This document shows positions 6,775 through 16,722 of a stretch of 39,896 bases of DNA, in pieces (the first letter of the stretch is position 1; every line of letters starts with the position of its first letter). The notes below the pieces were generated by a model. That model searched no databases, was not told where the DNA came from, and was given only the letters and a program-made list of their open reading frames with translations. This stretch comes from Acrasis kona. Its lineage: Eukaryota > Heterolobosea > Eutetramitea > Acrasida > Acrasidae. Made by a program: the position numbers and the translations under genes. Location of the stretch: contig JAOPGA020001259.1 of NCBI GenBank assembly GCA_026419775.2, positions 1 to 39,896 on the forward strand, in the 5' to 3' direction.

Positions 6775-9519
6775 ATGTACATAGACAAGCTGTCATTGTG
6801 GATTATATTTTGCCTATTGTTTGGGACGTACCTGTTCACGAGCGGCTTTCTACTTACTCGTATAGCTTTGGAAACGCAATCAAATAACACGGAATCACCC
6901 TCACCATTTTTTGGGAACTACTCCAAAGCAATCAACTGCGAGATCAAATCAGGATATTGGTTCCCCACGTATAAATCCTGCCATACATCCAAACCCCTAT
7001 ACCAAAGGGTTTTGTTTTTTATAATCGATGCTCTCCGGTTCGACATGGTAAAGCCTAGCGAGATTGACAAGCAATACACAAACAAATTAACAACATTAAA
7101 TCAATTATCCCATAACAATCCAGACCACACGCGATTCTTCAAGTTTGTCGCGGACGCTCCAACCACAACGAGTCAGCGTCTTAAAGCGCTTACAACCGGT
7201 GGCCTCCCGACATTCATTGACATTGGTAAAAATTTCGACAGCGATGAAATTCAAGAGGATTCCTTAATGTATCAACTGCGTCACCTTAATAAAAGTGTTG
7301 TTGCCCTTGGTGATGATACCTGGTCTAGTTTATATCCAACAAAAAGTAATTTTTACAAAAGACATTCTTTTTATCCGTCTTTTGATGTGCATGATCTTCA
7401 TACAGTAGACGATGGCATCCTGCAACATTTGGACCAAGAGATTAATCAGGACGACTCGAATCTATTAATAGCTCATTTCCTTGGGGTAGATCATGCTGGT
7501 CACCGACATGGCGCTCACCATGAACAAATGAGCAATAAATTGACACAAATGAATAATGTAATAAAGCACGTAATAAATGATTTTAGTGGTGGTGTTCGTG
7601 ACGACACCTTGTTGCTTGTATTTGGTGACCATGGCATGAATGACTTTGGAGATCATGGTGGTGACTCATCACTGGAGGTCGACGCTGCTTTTTGGGCCTA
7701 TAGCTCACATAAAAAATTCAACGTACCAACAGTAAAAAGAGAAAAGGACTCCAACGGAGATCTAGATGTTCCACAAATAGATTTTGTTCCAACTGTTGCA
7801 AGACTTTTAGGCTTACCTATACCTTTTGGTAACTTGGGTGGTCTTATTCTTGATCTTTTGCCATTTGGTCATTCTTTGGATGCCCTTTCATCCATGCATG
7901 TAAATGCCTGGCAAGTCCATAAATATTTAATAGCTTACAATCAACTTGACCCTTCGTTCATACCAAGCGAACACATAATGAACGAAATCCATCATCATTT
8001 TGAAATCGCAAACAATCTTTTTAATAAAGTTATTAATGATGTATCAAATCAAGAGGCTATTGATGAGAGCATGAAGCATTATTACTTGTTTATAAGAGAC
8101 ACATCTAGGATATGCAGAGACAGATGGGCCAAATTTGATGTTGTTAGGATGGGTGCAGGCATCGTATTAGTGGCCGCCATTGTGCTCACAATGATTGCTG
8201 ATTGTTTTAAGAGTCAATCTACATCTACAAAATATCAATTGTTCCTTTCTTTTATGATTATGTATGCTGTTGTCAAGTTGCGTATATCTGTTTTTGGATC
8301 AAACTACTACACATTGGATCTGGTTCAGGAATATGGAGATGTCACCATGTTTTTTGTATCGATGACTTCTATTCTAGTTTATAACATAATCGACTCTGGA
8401 AAAATTCAATTCAAACAATCATTCGATTATATTGATTTATTTAACGGGATATGTCTTGTTTTGTATTTGTTTAGTTTATTCTCCAACAGCTTTATTGTTT
8501 ATGAAGATCGTGTTGTGTTCTTCTTTATAACAACTAATGGCTTTTTGTTAATTTACAGAAGTTGGAACAATCAAAATTATAGGAATGTTGTTTTAGGAAT
8601 CATACTTGTTGTATGTGTGCGTCTCTCTACGTACACTGTTCGATATAGATCCCATGGTACTCATCAGATGGGCAGTGATACCCCAATTAGTTGGGAAGTG
8701 TTTAATAGTCCATATGCTGCCTATATATTTGTAACGCTAATTCCTTTGGCTGTCTTGTACATTAGTCAAAAGTCTTTCAAAACAATATCAATTAGCTACG
8801 CTATTCAGATCTTATTTGTTTGGCTATATTGGATACGACGTGACCTGGACGCTGCAAACCAAGTTAAAAGTACAGATTCTTTAGATTTGCAAGTGTATTA
8901 TCCACGTGTAGTTTATTTGATCTGGTTATCAACTACTTTATACCTACTAATAAGTAAACAAAGGAGTGCTAAATCTCGCAGCATGAAACTATTCTTTTGT
9001 ACGATACCTGTGTTATTAATGATCAAAGGATACAATTATTCGGCATCATTTGCACTCATGTATACCCAAACAGTTATAATACAATACATTTCACGAAAAG
9101 AGGGCGGCAATGGCCTTTGGTTTTGGTGTTGGTTTGGTATGCAATACTTCTTCTCTATGGGTAACCAAAATACAGTAAACACTATCCAATGGAACAGCGG
9201 CTTTGTTGGTATACAAGAGACACACTTGGTATTTTCTGGCATCCTGGTCACCTGCAACACGTTGGCACCAAAAATACTCTACATCATCTCGATTCCTTGG
9301 ATCAACAAGAACAACAGCAGGCTGTATTTAATCTTCCACTCCATCATCTCTCTAGTCAACATGATAAACGTCACCATTCAAAGAAGACATTTGATGGTTT
9401 GGGCCATCTTCGCTCCAAAGTTCATCTTCGACCAGATTTGTTTAATTTTGATGTGTGCCTACCTGACTGCCCAGAGTTTTACAATGACAAACAAGTTTAA
9501 TAAAAAAATTTATTCATGA
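6775..9519 (+). CDS. PIGO: GPI ethanolamine phosphate transferase 3 (PIG-O/Gpi13)
   Basis: A 914-residue intronless ORF. PIG-O is the ER membrane enzyme that transfers ethanolamine phosphate to the third mannose of the GPI precursor, creating the amide-bond acceptor for proteins. Residue 5 onward is an N-terminal membrane anchor with the family motif GFLLTR. The luminal alkaline-phosphatase-like domain shows IDALRFD (84-90), the catalytic threonine region DAPTTTSQR (128-135), GVDHAGHRHG (237-246) and metal-binding GDHGM (284-288) and GDHGG (292-296). The C-terminal half has many hydrophobic segments, as expected. PIG-O fits better than PIG-N or PIG-G because of GFLLTR and the DAPTTT context. 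The 3' end overlaps the convergent homeobox ORF by 10 bp, and an AATAAA lies inside the last codons (9499-9504). Confidence 0.92.
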   Translation: MYIDKLSLWIIFCLLFGTYLFTSGFLLTRIALETQSNNTESPSPFFGNYSKAINCEIKSGYWFPTYKSCHTSKPLYQRVLFFIIDALRFDMVKPSEIDKQYTNKLTTLNQLSHNNPDHTRFFKFVADAPTTTSQRLKALTTGGLPTFIDIGKNFDSDEIQEDSLMYQLRHLNKSVVALGDDTWSSLYPTKSNFYKRHSFYPSFDVHDLHTVDDGILQHLDQEINQDDSNLLIAHFLGVDHAGHRHGAHHEQMSNKLTQMNNVIKHVINDFSGGVRDDTLLLVFGDHGMNDFGDHGGDSSLEVDAAFWAYSSHKKFNVPTVKREKDSNGDLDVPQIDFVPTVARLLGLPIPFGNLGGLILDLLPFGHSLDALSSMHVNAWQVHKYLIAYNQLDPSFIPSEHIMNEIHHHFEIANNLFNKVINDVSNQEAIDESMKHYYLFIRDTSRICRDRWAKFDVVRMGAGIVLVAAIVLTMIADCFKSQSTSTKYQLFLSFMIMYAVVKLRISVFGSNYYTLDLVQEYGDVTMFFVSMTSILVYNIIDSGKIQFKQSFDYIDLFNGICLVLYLFSLFSNSFIVYEDRVVFFFITTNGFLLIYRSWNNQNYRNVVLGIILVVCVRLSTYTVRYRSHGTHQMGSDTPISWEVFNSPYAAYIFVTLIPLAVLYISQKSFKTISISYAIQILFVWLYWIRRDLDAANQVKSTDSLDLQVYYPRVVYLIWLSTTLYLLISKQRSAKSRSMKLFFCTIPVLLMIKGYNYSASFALMYTQTVIIQYISRKEGGNGLWFWCWFGMQYFFSMGNQNTVNTIQWNSGFVGIQETHLVFSGILVTCNTLAPKILYIISIPWINKNNSRLYLIFHSIISLVNMINVTIQRRHLMVWAIFAPKFIFDQICLILMCAYLTAQSFTMTNKFNKKIYS

Positions 9520-10985
9520 TATTGATTATAGGCATTGTGTTGACCTGTCATTTGATTTCTGTTTGGTATCCCTCCTTGTTGGTATTGCTCTAGTCCCAAA
9601 TGTGGATTGGGTGCTGGGTGATGAATCGGATGTTGTGGTGGCTGATGATGAGGTGGCATGTGTATAAACATGTTGTTCTGTGGTGCTCTCATGTCATTAT
9701 TATAGTAACCTAAATTCGGAACATTTGGTTGCGGATATATAATATGCGGAGATTGTGGCATTGGATGAGGTTGGTAGTGTGGAGGAGAGGCTATCATAGG
9801 AGGGTTGGGTAGATCCGGAACATTTCTTGGCATCGGATCTTCGTTGGTCTTTGAAGACGATCTTGACGGACGCTTTCTCGACTGCTTTGATCCTGGACTT
9901 ACGGATTCTTCCAAGAAGGTATGGTCGGGCGTATCGCTACCTCCTGATTCTGGTTTCTTACCTTGCTCCAGCATTCTTCTCTTGTAACGAATTCTCTTGT
10001 TGCCAAACCAATTGTTGACTTGAGATAGAGATAAGTTAGTTTGTGCAGCCAATGCTTTCTTGACTTCGTCTGAGGGGTAGGGATCGTGTAGGTTATTGAA
10101 GAACCACAGGTTGAGGTGATCAGATGTCTCTTTTTGAAAGTTCTTCTTTTTCTTTTTGCTTTGAGCAACCTGTAGGACTTGCCCACTGTATTTCTTCTTT
10201 AGTTCATTAATCACTTCATCCTGCTTCTTTCCTGCAAAAGTTCCAGAGATTGGGGTTGAATGTAGTGGGACAGAATCTTGTGGTTGCTGTTGAACGTTGC
10301 TGTTGCTGTTACTATTGTTGTTATTGTATAAAATGTCGGAGAGTCGCTCGTTATTATCTTGTACATCTTGATGTATTTGTTGAATCATGCGTGGTGTCAT
10401 TTGAGGACTAGGGGGTGAGACTGGTGAACCAGAGCGGACGCCACTTAAAAGTTGCTGCTGTTGATGCTTATAGTACTGTATATTCTCGGAGTCCCCCTGC
10501 CCGATGCGCAATGTTGCTCTCACACGCTCCAGGTATTCGTCTAGTTGTGTGTGGATCATATCTAATTCTACCTTTTGCATAATGTGAAGGGCGCTTTGTT
10601 TGGTCAGATATTCCACCAAGAGTGGGTCATTTTCAGCGTCACATTTTATTAGTAATTTTTGTGATTGTTGGGAGGCAACTATATTCATAGTTGAGTCTTG
10701 ATCATTGAGCATATTGTCTATGTTTCGCCTCTCATTCTCTTTTATTTGTGCTACAATCCTGTTCATTACAGCCTGATCATCCTCGGTCTTATCTGCGTTT
10801 TCGTCTGGGCTATTTCTTGACCCCTCTTCATTATCTAATTGATTACTCACTGGCGCCAGGTTAGTGTGTTGGAATAGGTGGGTTCCCAAAGCTGAAGAAA
10901 ACAAAGGGTGGGTTGTTATTATATTTTCTGCGACATCTTGTGTTTGGTTTGAAAAGTCGTAGTTTGATTGCTCTATAGATGTCAT
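9510..10985 (-). CDS. TALE-class homeodomain transcription factor, PBC-like
   Basis: The first ATG is at 10985 (491 aa); the frame stays open upstream to 11099, but without an ATG. The homeodomain, about residues 278-340, has the three-residue TALE loop extension (DPYPSDEV), the third helix VNNWFGNKRIRYKRR and a PBC-like basic start. An upstream helical region (about residues 70-165, including LIKCDAENDPLLVEYL) may be a divergent PBC domain. The rest is Gln/Asn-rich, and the C-terminal 100 residues are Pro/His/Met-rich, typical activation or low-complexity tails. TALE factors bind TGAT/TGAC-type sites in the nucleus, often as heterodimers. The gene is convergent with PIGO, and its stop TAA lies inside an AATAAA. 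It shares a 92-bp divergent promoter with OXSM. Confidence 0.88.
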   Translation of the reverse strand: MTSIEQSNYDFSNQTQDVAENIITTHPLFSSALGTHLFQHTNLAPVSNQLDNEEGSRNSPDENADKTEDDQAVMNRIVAQIKENERRNIDNMLNDQDSTMNIVASQQSQKLLIKCDAENDPLLVEYLTKQSALHIMQKVELDMIHTQLDEYLERVRATLRIGQGDSENIQYYKHQQQQLLSGVRSGSPVSPPSPQMTPRMIQQIHQDVQDNNERLSDILYNNNNSNSNSNVQQQPQDSVPLHSTPISGTFAGKKQDEVINELKKKYSGQVLQVAQSKKKKKNFQKETSDHLNLWFFNNLHDPYPSDEVKKALAAQTNLSLSQVNNWFGNKRIRYKRRMLEQGKKPESGGSDTPDHTFLEESVSPGSKQSRKRPSRSSSKTNEDPMPRNVPDLPNPPMIASPPHYQPHPMPQSPHIIYPQPNVPNLGYYNNDMRAPQNNMFIHMPPHHQPPQHPIHHPAPNPHLGLEQYQQGGIPNRNQMTGQHNAYNQYHE

Positions 10986-11077
10986 ATGAGACGATGGTGA
11001 CTGACAAGTATTACCCTCTGATAAAATATTCTTGACAGTTGAAGGATGTTGACGAGGTTGATTAAGGTTTACAAGGT
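10986..11077. promoter_or_regulatory. 92-bp divergent promoter region (homeobox gene / OXSM)
   Basis: The only non-coding sequence between the homeobox ATG (10985, minus) and the OXSM ATG (11078, plus). Both transcripts must start within it or inside the neighbouring coding sequence. No TATA box is visible. Confidence 0.5.
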
Positions 11078-12513
11078 ATGATTTTCCGATACCGAACACC
11101 TCAGTTGAGAAATCTCTTCACTTTTAATAGCTGGCGGTTATATCATCAACATGAAGCCAGCCGAGAACCAAGAAGGGTCGTTATTACGGGTATGGGATCA
11201 GTGAGCCCATTTGGATGTGGAGTTAATAAATTATGGACATCGCTGGTGGATTGTAGTAAGTAGAAGAAGATGGAATCACTCAATAATATTCAGAAAGCGG
11301 TATTATTTCTTATCCAACATCAGATCGTCTTCTCGATCCGATTGAGGATTCTAAATGGAATGCTATTCCAAGCAGAGTTGCTGCCCCGCTCCCTATGGAC
11401 GAGTGGAATGAGAAGGTTCAATCATACAATGGAGAATCTAAGGTTTACATCACAAAATTATCTCGGTACGTGCAGTTTGCCTTGATAGCAGCACAGGAGG
11501 CACTTCAAGATGCAAACTGGATCCCACAAAATGACAAGGAACTTCAAAGTACAGGCGTAAGCATCGGGTCAGGAATAGGATCGCTCGAAGAAATTAGCGA
11601 CGCTGCACAGCTACTTAGTCAACGGCAGATCAGAAAAATCTCTCCATTCTTCATTCCTAGAATATTAACAAACATGGCAGCTGGTTATGTTTCCATTCGT
11701 TATGGATTCATGGGTCCAAATCACACAGCTTCAACAGCTTGTGCCACCGGAGCTCACTCTATTGGAGATGCATACAGAATGATACAAGCAGATGATGCAA
11801 ACGTTATGGTATGTGGAGGAACGGAATCATCATTGGACGCATTATCGTTCGCAGGTTTTTGTAGAGGCAATGCACTAAGTACCAAATACAACAACTCGCC
11901 CAGAGAGTCATCACGTCCATTTGATTCCGATCGATGTGGGTTTGTGATGGGAGAAGGATGTGGAATCTTGGTCTTAGAGGAACTGCAACATGCACTCGAT
12001 AGAAAAGCAAACATCCACGCCGAGATAGTAGGTTATGGACTAGGAGCAGATGCCTTCCACATTACAGCACCAAGACCAGATGGTAGAGGTCAACAACTAG
12101 TCATCGAGAGAGCTCTTAGAAGCACAAACCGACCCGTACAATACGTCAATGCACACGCTACATCTACACCCGCAGGAGATCTCGCAGAGTTGGAAGCAGT
12201 AAAAAACACATTTAAAAACAGACAACACCAAGATGATAAAGTACACGTCAGCAGTATCAAGGGCGCCGTTGGTCATTTATTAGGAGCTGCCGGAAGTGTC
12301 GAGGCGATCGCAACAATAAAGGCATTGAAGCATAACATGATCCCTCCCACATTAAATCTAAAAATAAACAACTCCGATCAACAACAACAAGTCATATTAT
12401 GCGGAGAGGAAGTCAAGCACTGTGAAATTGATTTGGCCATTTCAAATTCTTTTGGTTTCGGCGGAACGAATGCTTGTTTAGCCTTTTCCAAATACAAGAA
12501 CAACAACATTTAA
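11078..12513 (+). CDS. OXSM: Mitochondrial 3-oxoacyl-ACP synthase (KAS II type)
   Basis: Two exons: 11078-11255 and 11294-12513, split by a 38-nt GTAAGT...CAG intron; joined length 465 aa. The joint reads VDC-KSGI, as expected for KAS II. It catalyses the Claisen condensation of malonyl-ACP with acyl-ACP in type II fatty acid synthesis. The N-terminus (MIFRYRTPQLRNLFTF) is Arg-rich without acids, a mitochondrial presequence, so the likely role is mtFAS and lipoate supply. The catalytic triad is present: Cys about 209 (TASTACATGAHS), His about 347 (NAHATSTPAGD) and His about 387 (VGHLLGAAGS), plus the C-terminal NSFGFGGTNA. The stop overlaps AATAAA. It converges with the TMEM214-like gene, leaving a 12-bp gap. 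Confidence 0.95.
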
Positions 12514-12525
12514 ATAAAAACTGAT

Positions 12526-14484
12526 TTAATGAAACAACTTGTACACTTCAGATGGTAACTTTGAACAGATTTGAGCCAATTGCTGTTTGGCAGATTCACT
12601 CAAATAAGGGTCAACAACGCTGGTGTCATGACATCCAAACTTGACAAAGGCCACTCCTGCAATACCCAGAAGTAAACCAGCAGCAACACCTGACATTAAA
12701 AGACCTCCAACAGCACTGGACGCTCCGCTGCTCGTCTCCTGGCGTTCTTCGTTACTGTTCAAGAATAAATCTACTTGTGCTTGACATTTCTTGACCCAAC
12801 TCTCCTTATCCTGCTTCTTGTCTTGTTTGGCAATGACTGCTTGGATGTCCAAAACTGTTTGCCTCAATGTGTTTGCGTCCTTGCTGCTCAAGCTGCTGAT
12901 GACCTTCGGTGATTGGTTGAGTCGTTGTAAAAGTAACGTTGTTCCTGCGAACGCGCTGCTTACGCTCTTTGACCATTGTTGGCAACATGCATTGCAGTTC
13001 TTTACGATACCTTCTTGTAGTTGGTCCAAAATGTGTTCTCTGCTGTTTTCGTCTTGTTGGTAGGTTTTGATGGATTGTAATAATTTACCAAAGTATTCTT
13101 CGGGTGTTGCCTTTACGCTGTAGTGCACTAGACGATCGTAAATTTGTTTGATTTGTTCCGCACGGTGACCTGCACTTGCGGATAAATGTTCTCTTTGTAA
13201 TGATAGGAATGTGCCTGGATCCACTAATGCGGTCACTTTTGATGGAAGCGAGCTGATGGACTCGGTGACCATGTCGAAGATGCTCTTTTCGTCCTTTCCT
13301 TTTAATGTTTTGTTGAGAATGGAATCGAATACGGTGCTGGATATCACTTTGAACCTTTGAACGGCGCTGTGATGGTTTCCTGCGTCTAGTTGTCTCACTA
13401 TCCAGAATGCATTTTGAAGTGCTGATCCGGTTACGTTAAAGTTTTTGTACAATGGTACGAAGCCTTTGAACACTGCTTCTGGATGAGTTGATGCGATGGC
13501 TTGTAGGACCATTCTATTACCGATGGCTCCTCCGGTCCTCTTTTCATCTCCCTTCTCGTTGAAAATGGTCCTGACTGCATGTGAGAGTGAAGAGGAATTT
13601 GATTCTGTGGAAAGTGAGTTGATCCAAGTCTTTAATTCTGATCTGGCCTTTGAGTCCAAGAAGGAGATGGGTTCGTCTGTTACGTTGGTTGGCTTCCAGT
13701 TGACCTGTTGTAGCTCTTGATCAAGTTGGTCGGCTACTTTACGAACTTGTAGATCCTGGGCTTGTGGGAACATGGCACTGGCTTCCTTGATTAAGGATTT
13801 GATGTGATCGGATGTCAAGCTGGTCGCAATGGCCTGTGTTGTTTTTGGTTTTTTGGCTGCTGCTTCTGCTGCAACAGTAGTCTTTTGGTCGGGTACATTT
13901 GTGGCCTTCTTCTTTTTCTTCTTCTCAGTTGGCTCTTGTGCCTCCTTCTTGAATGATAGCTTGGTCAACCCAACACTCTCGTCGAGTTCCTTGTATTTTC
14001 CAGCCTTGCGATCACGTTGCTCCTGCTTCAGTTCTTCTTCCAACTTCTTTTGCTTCAATTTCCTCCTCTTTTCGCGTTCGATCCTCTGTTGTTCTTGGAT
14101 CTCAGCTTTGGATAGCTTTTTGTTTTTACCCTGCTCAACGAAAAAGTCTAGGGGATCGTCAATGTTCAAATCTATAGATGCAGTAACGGTTTTCCCTTTG
14201 TCTTGGAGCTTTTTTATTTTTTTGGCTTGAATTTCGTCGACTTGATCTTGCTCTTCTTTCAATTTCTTCTTTTTTTGACGTTCACTATCGTCATCCTTTG
14301 ATTTGAAGTCGTCTTTTTGACGACCCTGTGTGGTCCACTCGTCTGTCTTCTTTTCCTTTTTTGTCTTGGTTGCTTTCACTGGTTCTTCTACACGGTATAC
14401 TATTTGTGGTCTATATTCTTCAGCTTCTACAACTTCGAAATCTCTATCGTAGCTTGATTGAGCATTATCCCAAAAGTCTGACAT
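12526..14484 (-). CDS. TMEM214-like ER membrane protein
   Basis: 652 aa from the ATG at 14484. Residues about 30-215 are highly charged, Lys/Glu-rich and probably coiled (KKLEEELKQEQRDRKAGKYK). A helical domain follows (about 225-560) whose landmarks resemble TMEM214: FPQAQDLQVRKVADQLDQEL, GNRMVLQAIASTHPEAVFKG, KATPEEYFGKLL and LLLQRLNQSPK. One hydrophobic, Gly/Ala-rich segment near residues 590-617 anchors it, leaving a 35-residue tail. TMEM214 in animals is an ER protein that tethers caspase-4 in stress-induced apoptosis; that role need not apply here. The family call rests on remembered similarity and is moderate. Confidence 0.6.
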   Translation of the reverse strand: MSDFWDNAQSSYDRDFEVVEAEEYRPQIVYRVEEPVKATKTKKEKKTDEWTTQGRQKDDFKSKDDDSERQKKKKLKEEQDQVDEIQAKKIKKLQDKGKTVTASIDLNIDDPLDFFVEQGKNKKLSKAEIQEQQRIEREKRRKLKQKKLEEELKQEQRDRKAGKYKELDESVGLTKLSFKKEAQEPTEKKKKKKATNVPDQKTTVAAEAAAKKPKTTQAIATSLTSDHIKSLIKEASAMFPQAQDLQVRKVADQLDQELQQVNWKPTNVTDEPISFLDSKARSELKTWINSLSTESNSSSLSHAVRTIFNEKGDEKRTGGAIGNRMVLQAIASTHPEAVFKGFVPLYKNFNVTGSALQNAFWIVRQLDAGNHHSAVQRFKVISSTVFDSILNKTLKGKDEKSIFDMVTESISSLPSKVTALVDPGTFLSLQREHLSASAGHRAEQIKQIYDRLVHYSVKATPEEYFGKLLQSIKTYQQDENSREHILDQLQEGIVKNCNACCQQWSKSVSSAFAGTTLLLQRLNQSPKVISSLSSKDANTLRQTVLDIQAVIAKQDKKQDKESWVKKCQAQVDLFLNSNEERQETSSGASSAVGGLLMSGVAAGLLLGIAGVAFVKFGCHDTSVVDPYLSESAKQQLAQICSKLPSEVYKLFH

Positions 14485-14808
14485 GTTTTGTTTCTTTGAT
14501 TACAAGAAATTCGGTCAACGAGACGAAATCATACGTACACGTGTACAGTCATAGAAACTTTATGAAGACGTGACAGATGACATTGAACGTAAAATTTATC
14601 GCATAATGATAGCAAGACAATATGAATATTGAATTAACGCTCCAATTAACGATTTACCCACCTTAGATTTGACCACAGAATAACAACCACTATATTATCT
14701 ACTGGTAATGTATTGTTGAACTGAAATGACCTAAACTAACATGTATGGAACCACAAAATAAAAACAAGTTTGTCAATAAAAGATAAGTTTATATATTACG
14801 AGATGTTC
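14485..14808. promoter_or_regulatory. TMEM214-like gene upstream region with a 12-bp palindrome
   Basis: No gene seen. GTACACGTGTAC at 14535-14546 is a perfect 12-bp palindrome centred on a CACGTG G-box/E-box, 51 bp upstream of the TMEM214-like ATG, with AGACGTGACAGATGAC a little further upstream. Such sites commonly bind bHLH or bZIP dimers. The remainder is AT-rich and includes the 3' flank of the TPR gene. Confidence 0.45.
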
Positions 14809-15825
14809 CTAAGCACAATCCCCACAGTTTGGATCGATCAATTTTGCATTGGTGTATAATTGCTCTGCTTCTTCTGCACGGCCCAGGAGTTCATATGCAT
14901 TTCCCATATACCAAGTAGCATCTGCTACGAGATCACTTTCCTGATCCTCTATGACTTTTTCAAAACAAGAAATTGCATCATTTAGCATTTCGAAGTGGAG
15001 GTATGCTCTTCCTTTGTAGTATATAGCAGATGTGTCATTGTTCATATCTATTACCATATCGAACTCTGAAATTGCATTTTCCAAATCACCCAATGCCACA
15101 AAACAATTACCTATTGTGATGTGTGGAGCGGCATTTGTCTCATTCAACTCTGCTGCCATTTTACAGCACTCTATTGATTCATTATATGAACCTATATTGA
15201 ACAAAACATCTGCCTTTAGGATTAAAAGACCCATCAAGAAATCTTCGTTGTGAAGATCTAATGCTTGATTAAGGTTCTCTAAGCTTGATTCGTATTCTTG
15301 CCTTTCGTTAAACACAACAGCCTTTCCAATTAAGGCTTTGACAAGGGAACCATCAATCTCCAACGCCTTTTCAAAACTTTCAAGTGCCATGTCATAAACT
15401 TTTGAATTTTGAAGGGTTTTACCTCTTTGGTAATAAACTTCTGCGTCATGATTCTCACAAAAGTCACTTGAATTGTCAAAGCATTCATATGCATTTGACA
15501 TTTGATTCAAGTCTGAATGAGCTACACCTTTATTAAACCATAAGTCCGAATTTTTAGGAAAGGTACTAATTGCTTCATCACAAACAAGTAGACTCTCCTC
15601 CGGCTGTTGTAGTTGTAAGTAGGTCGCGCTGAGTCCCAAATATGGGTTTGCAGAGGGTTCTGTCATAACTTCTATCGCCATTCTGTAACTACTCACTGAA
15701 TCTTCGTACTCCCCGAGAATCCTCAAAGAATTAGCTTTTGATAAAAGTGCATAGTAATTTAAAGGATCTTCTGTTAACACTTGTTCTGCATCGTCAAGAT
15801 GTTGTTGTGCTTCCTCAAATGACAT
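14809..15825 (-). CDS. TPR-repeat protein (338 aa)
   Basis: I start at the ATG at 15825; a GTG two codons earlier is in frame but unlikely in a eukaryote. The protein is almost entirely tetratricopeptide repeats of 34 residues, about eight to nine of them, for example YYQRGKTLQNSKVYDMALES and YYKGRAYLHFEMLNDAISCF. It ends in a short tail (DPNCGDCA). There is no signal peptide, membrane segment or second domain. It is a scaffold-type protein whose partners cannot be inferred. The start codon is only 23 bp downstream of the stop codon of the preceding same-strand methyltransferase gene. Confidence 0.85.
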   Translation of the reverse strand: MSFEEAQQHLDDAEQVLTEDPLNYYALLSKANSLRILGEYEDSVSSYRMAIEVMTEPSANPYLGLSATYLQLQQPEESLLVCDEAISTFPKNSDLWFNKGVAHSDLNQMSNAYECFDNSSDFCENHDAEVYYQRGKTLQNSKVYDMALESFEKALEIDGSLVKALIGKAVVFNERQEYESSLENLNQALDLHNEDFLMGLLILKADVLFNIGSYNESIECCKMAAELNETNAAPHITIGNCFVALGDLENAISEFDMVIDMNNDTSAIYYKGRAYLHFEMLNDAISCFEKVIEDQESDLVADATWYMGNAYELLGRAEEAEQLYTNAKLIDPNCGDCA

Positions 15826-15848
15826 TGACACGATTACAAAGTTACTAT

Positions 15849-16658
15849 TTATTTTATCCCATGGCTTACAAGACTGTTCATCTTAATAGCATAGTTACCT
15901 TCTTCATCCACCTCCACAACTTTTTCAAACTCATCTCTCAGTATTGCTTCAAACTCGCTTATGTCCGTCAGTGGCCAATCCTTCATCAGTTGCTTCTTTA
16001 AAGAACTTGTCATCAATGTCACATGGGTTTCAATGTTTTTTTGCTTAGCAAATGTATTGTACTCTAATGTTTCTACATTTTTGAAACCTGCCTCAGAAAG
16101 CGTATTGAAGGCAACCTGCTTCGTATTCCACAATGGAAATTTAGGAGGGATGAACAAGTTACAGTTAGGTTTGAATCTATTGAATGCGGCGTACAAAGGC
16201 TGATACCAACCCACAAGGCTCCATGATGTGACGACTATCCATCCACCTGTTTTTAGTGTTCTGCGTGCCTCGCTCAGGCCTTTTCTGCTATCGGGGAACA
16301 TGAAAATACCAAAGTTACTGATGGAATGAGTAAAGGTTTCGTCAGGAAACTCGAGTTCCTGCCCGTTCATCTCCTTGGCATCAAATGATTCCCAGTTATT
16401 CTCTTCCGAAAGTCCACGTACAACTTCGATCATACCACTACTAAAGTCGATAGCTTGAATTGGTGCCTCCTTATGGATGCTTCTAATTTCTTCGGAAACA
16501 ATGCCAGTTCCACAAGCATTATCCAAAATATGTGAACTCTTGTCAATTTTAGGTGCTATAGATAATATGAACTTTCCAACATCCCGAGTTGCACCTCCAG
16601 TAACTTGATTATACGTTCTGGATATTGCAGTAAAATTATCGGCTTTAGGCCTTTGCAT
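15849..16658 (-). CDS. Class I SAM-dependent methyltransferase (UbiE/Methyltransf_11-like, 269 aa)
   Basis: ATG at 16658. The Rossmann-fold methyltransferase motifs are in order: motif I ILDNACGTGIVSEEI (about 44-58), the acidic end of beta-2 QAIDFSSGMIEV, motif II/post-I region FPDETFTHSISNFGIFMFPD, and motif III TLKTGGWIVVTSWSLVGW. The substrate is not evident; architecture and the C-terminal half resemble small-molecule methyltransferases of fungi and protists rather than COQ5. No targeting signal. The stop TAA overlaps AATAAA and is followed after 23 bp by the TPR gene start, suggesting overlapping or joint transcription. Confidence 0.82.
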   Translation of the reverse strand: MQRPKADNFTAISRTYNQVTGGATRDVGKFILSIAPKIDKSSHILDNACGTGIVSEEIRSIHKEAPIQAIDFSSGMIEVVRGLSEENNWESFDAKEMNGQELEFPDETFTHSISNFGIFMFPDSRKGLSEARRTLKTGGWIVVTSWSLVGWYQPLYAAFNRFKPNCNLFIPPKFPLWNTKQVAFNTLSEAGFKNVETLEYNTFAKQKNIETHVTLMTSSLKKQLMKDWPLTDISEFEAILRDEFEKVVEVDEEGNYAIKMNSLVSHGIK

Positions 16659-16722
16659 GGTTTTTGTTTTGAATTATATTGGAATCTGTACCACGCTATT
16701 TATCATATAATCCCTGTGTGTT

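Noticed and set aside
10986-11099. Upstream extension of the homeobox protein to 11099, overlapping the OXSM start
   Set aside because: The extension begins with GTG, not ATG. The first ATG at 10985 gives a normal divergent arrangement and loses no domain.
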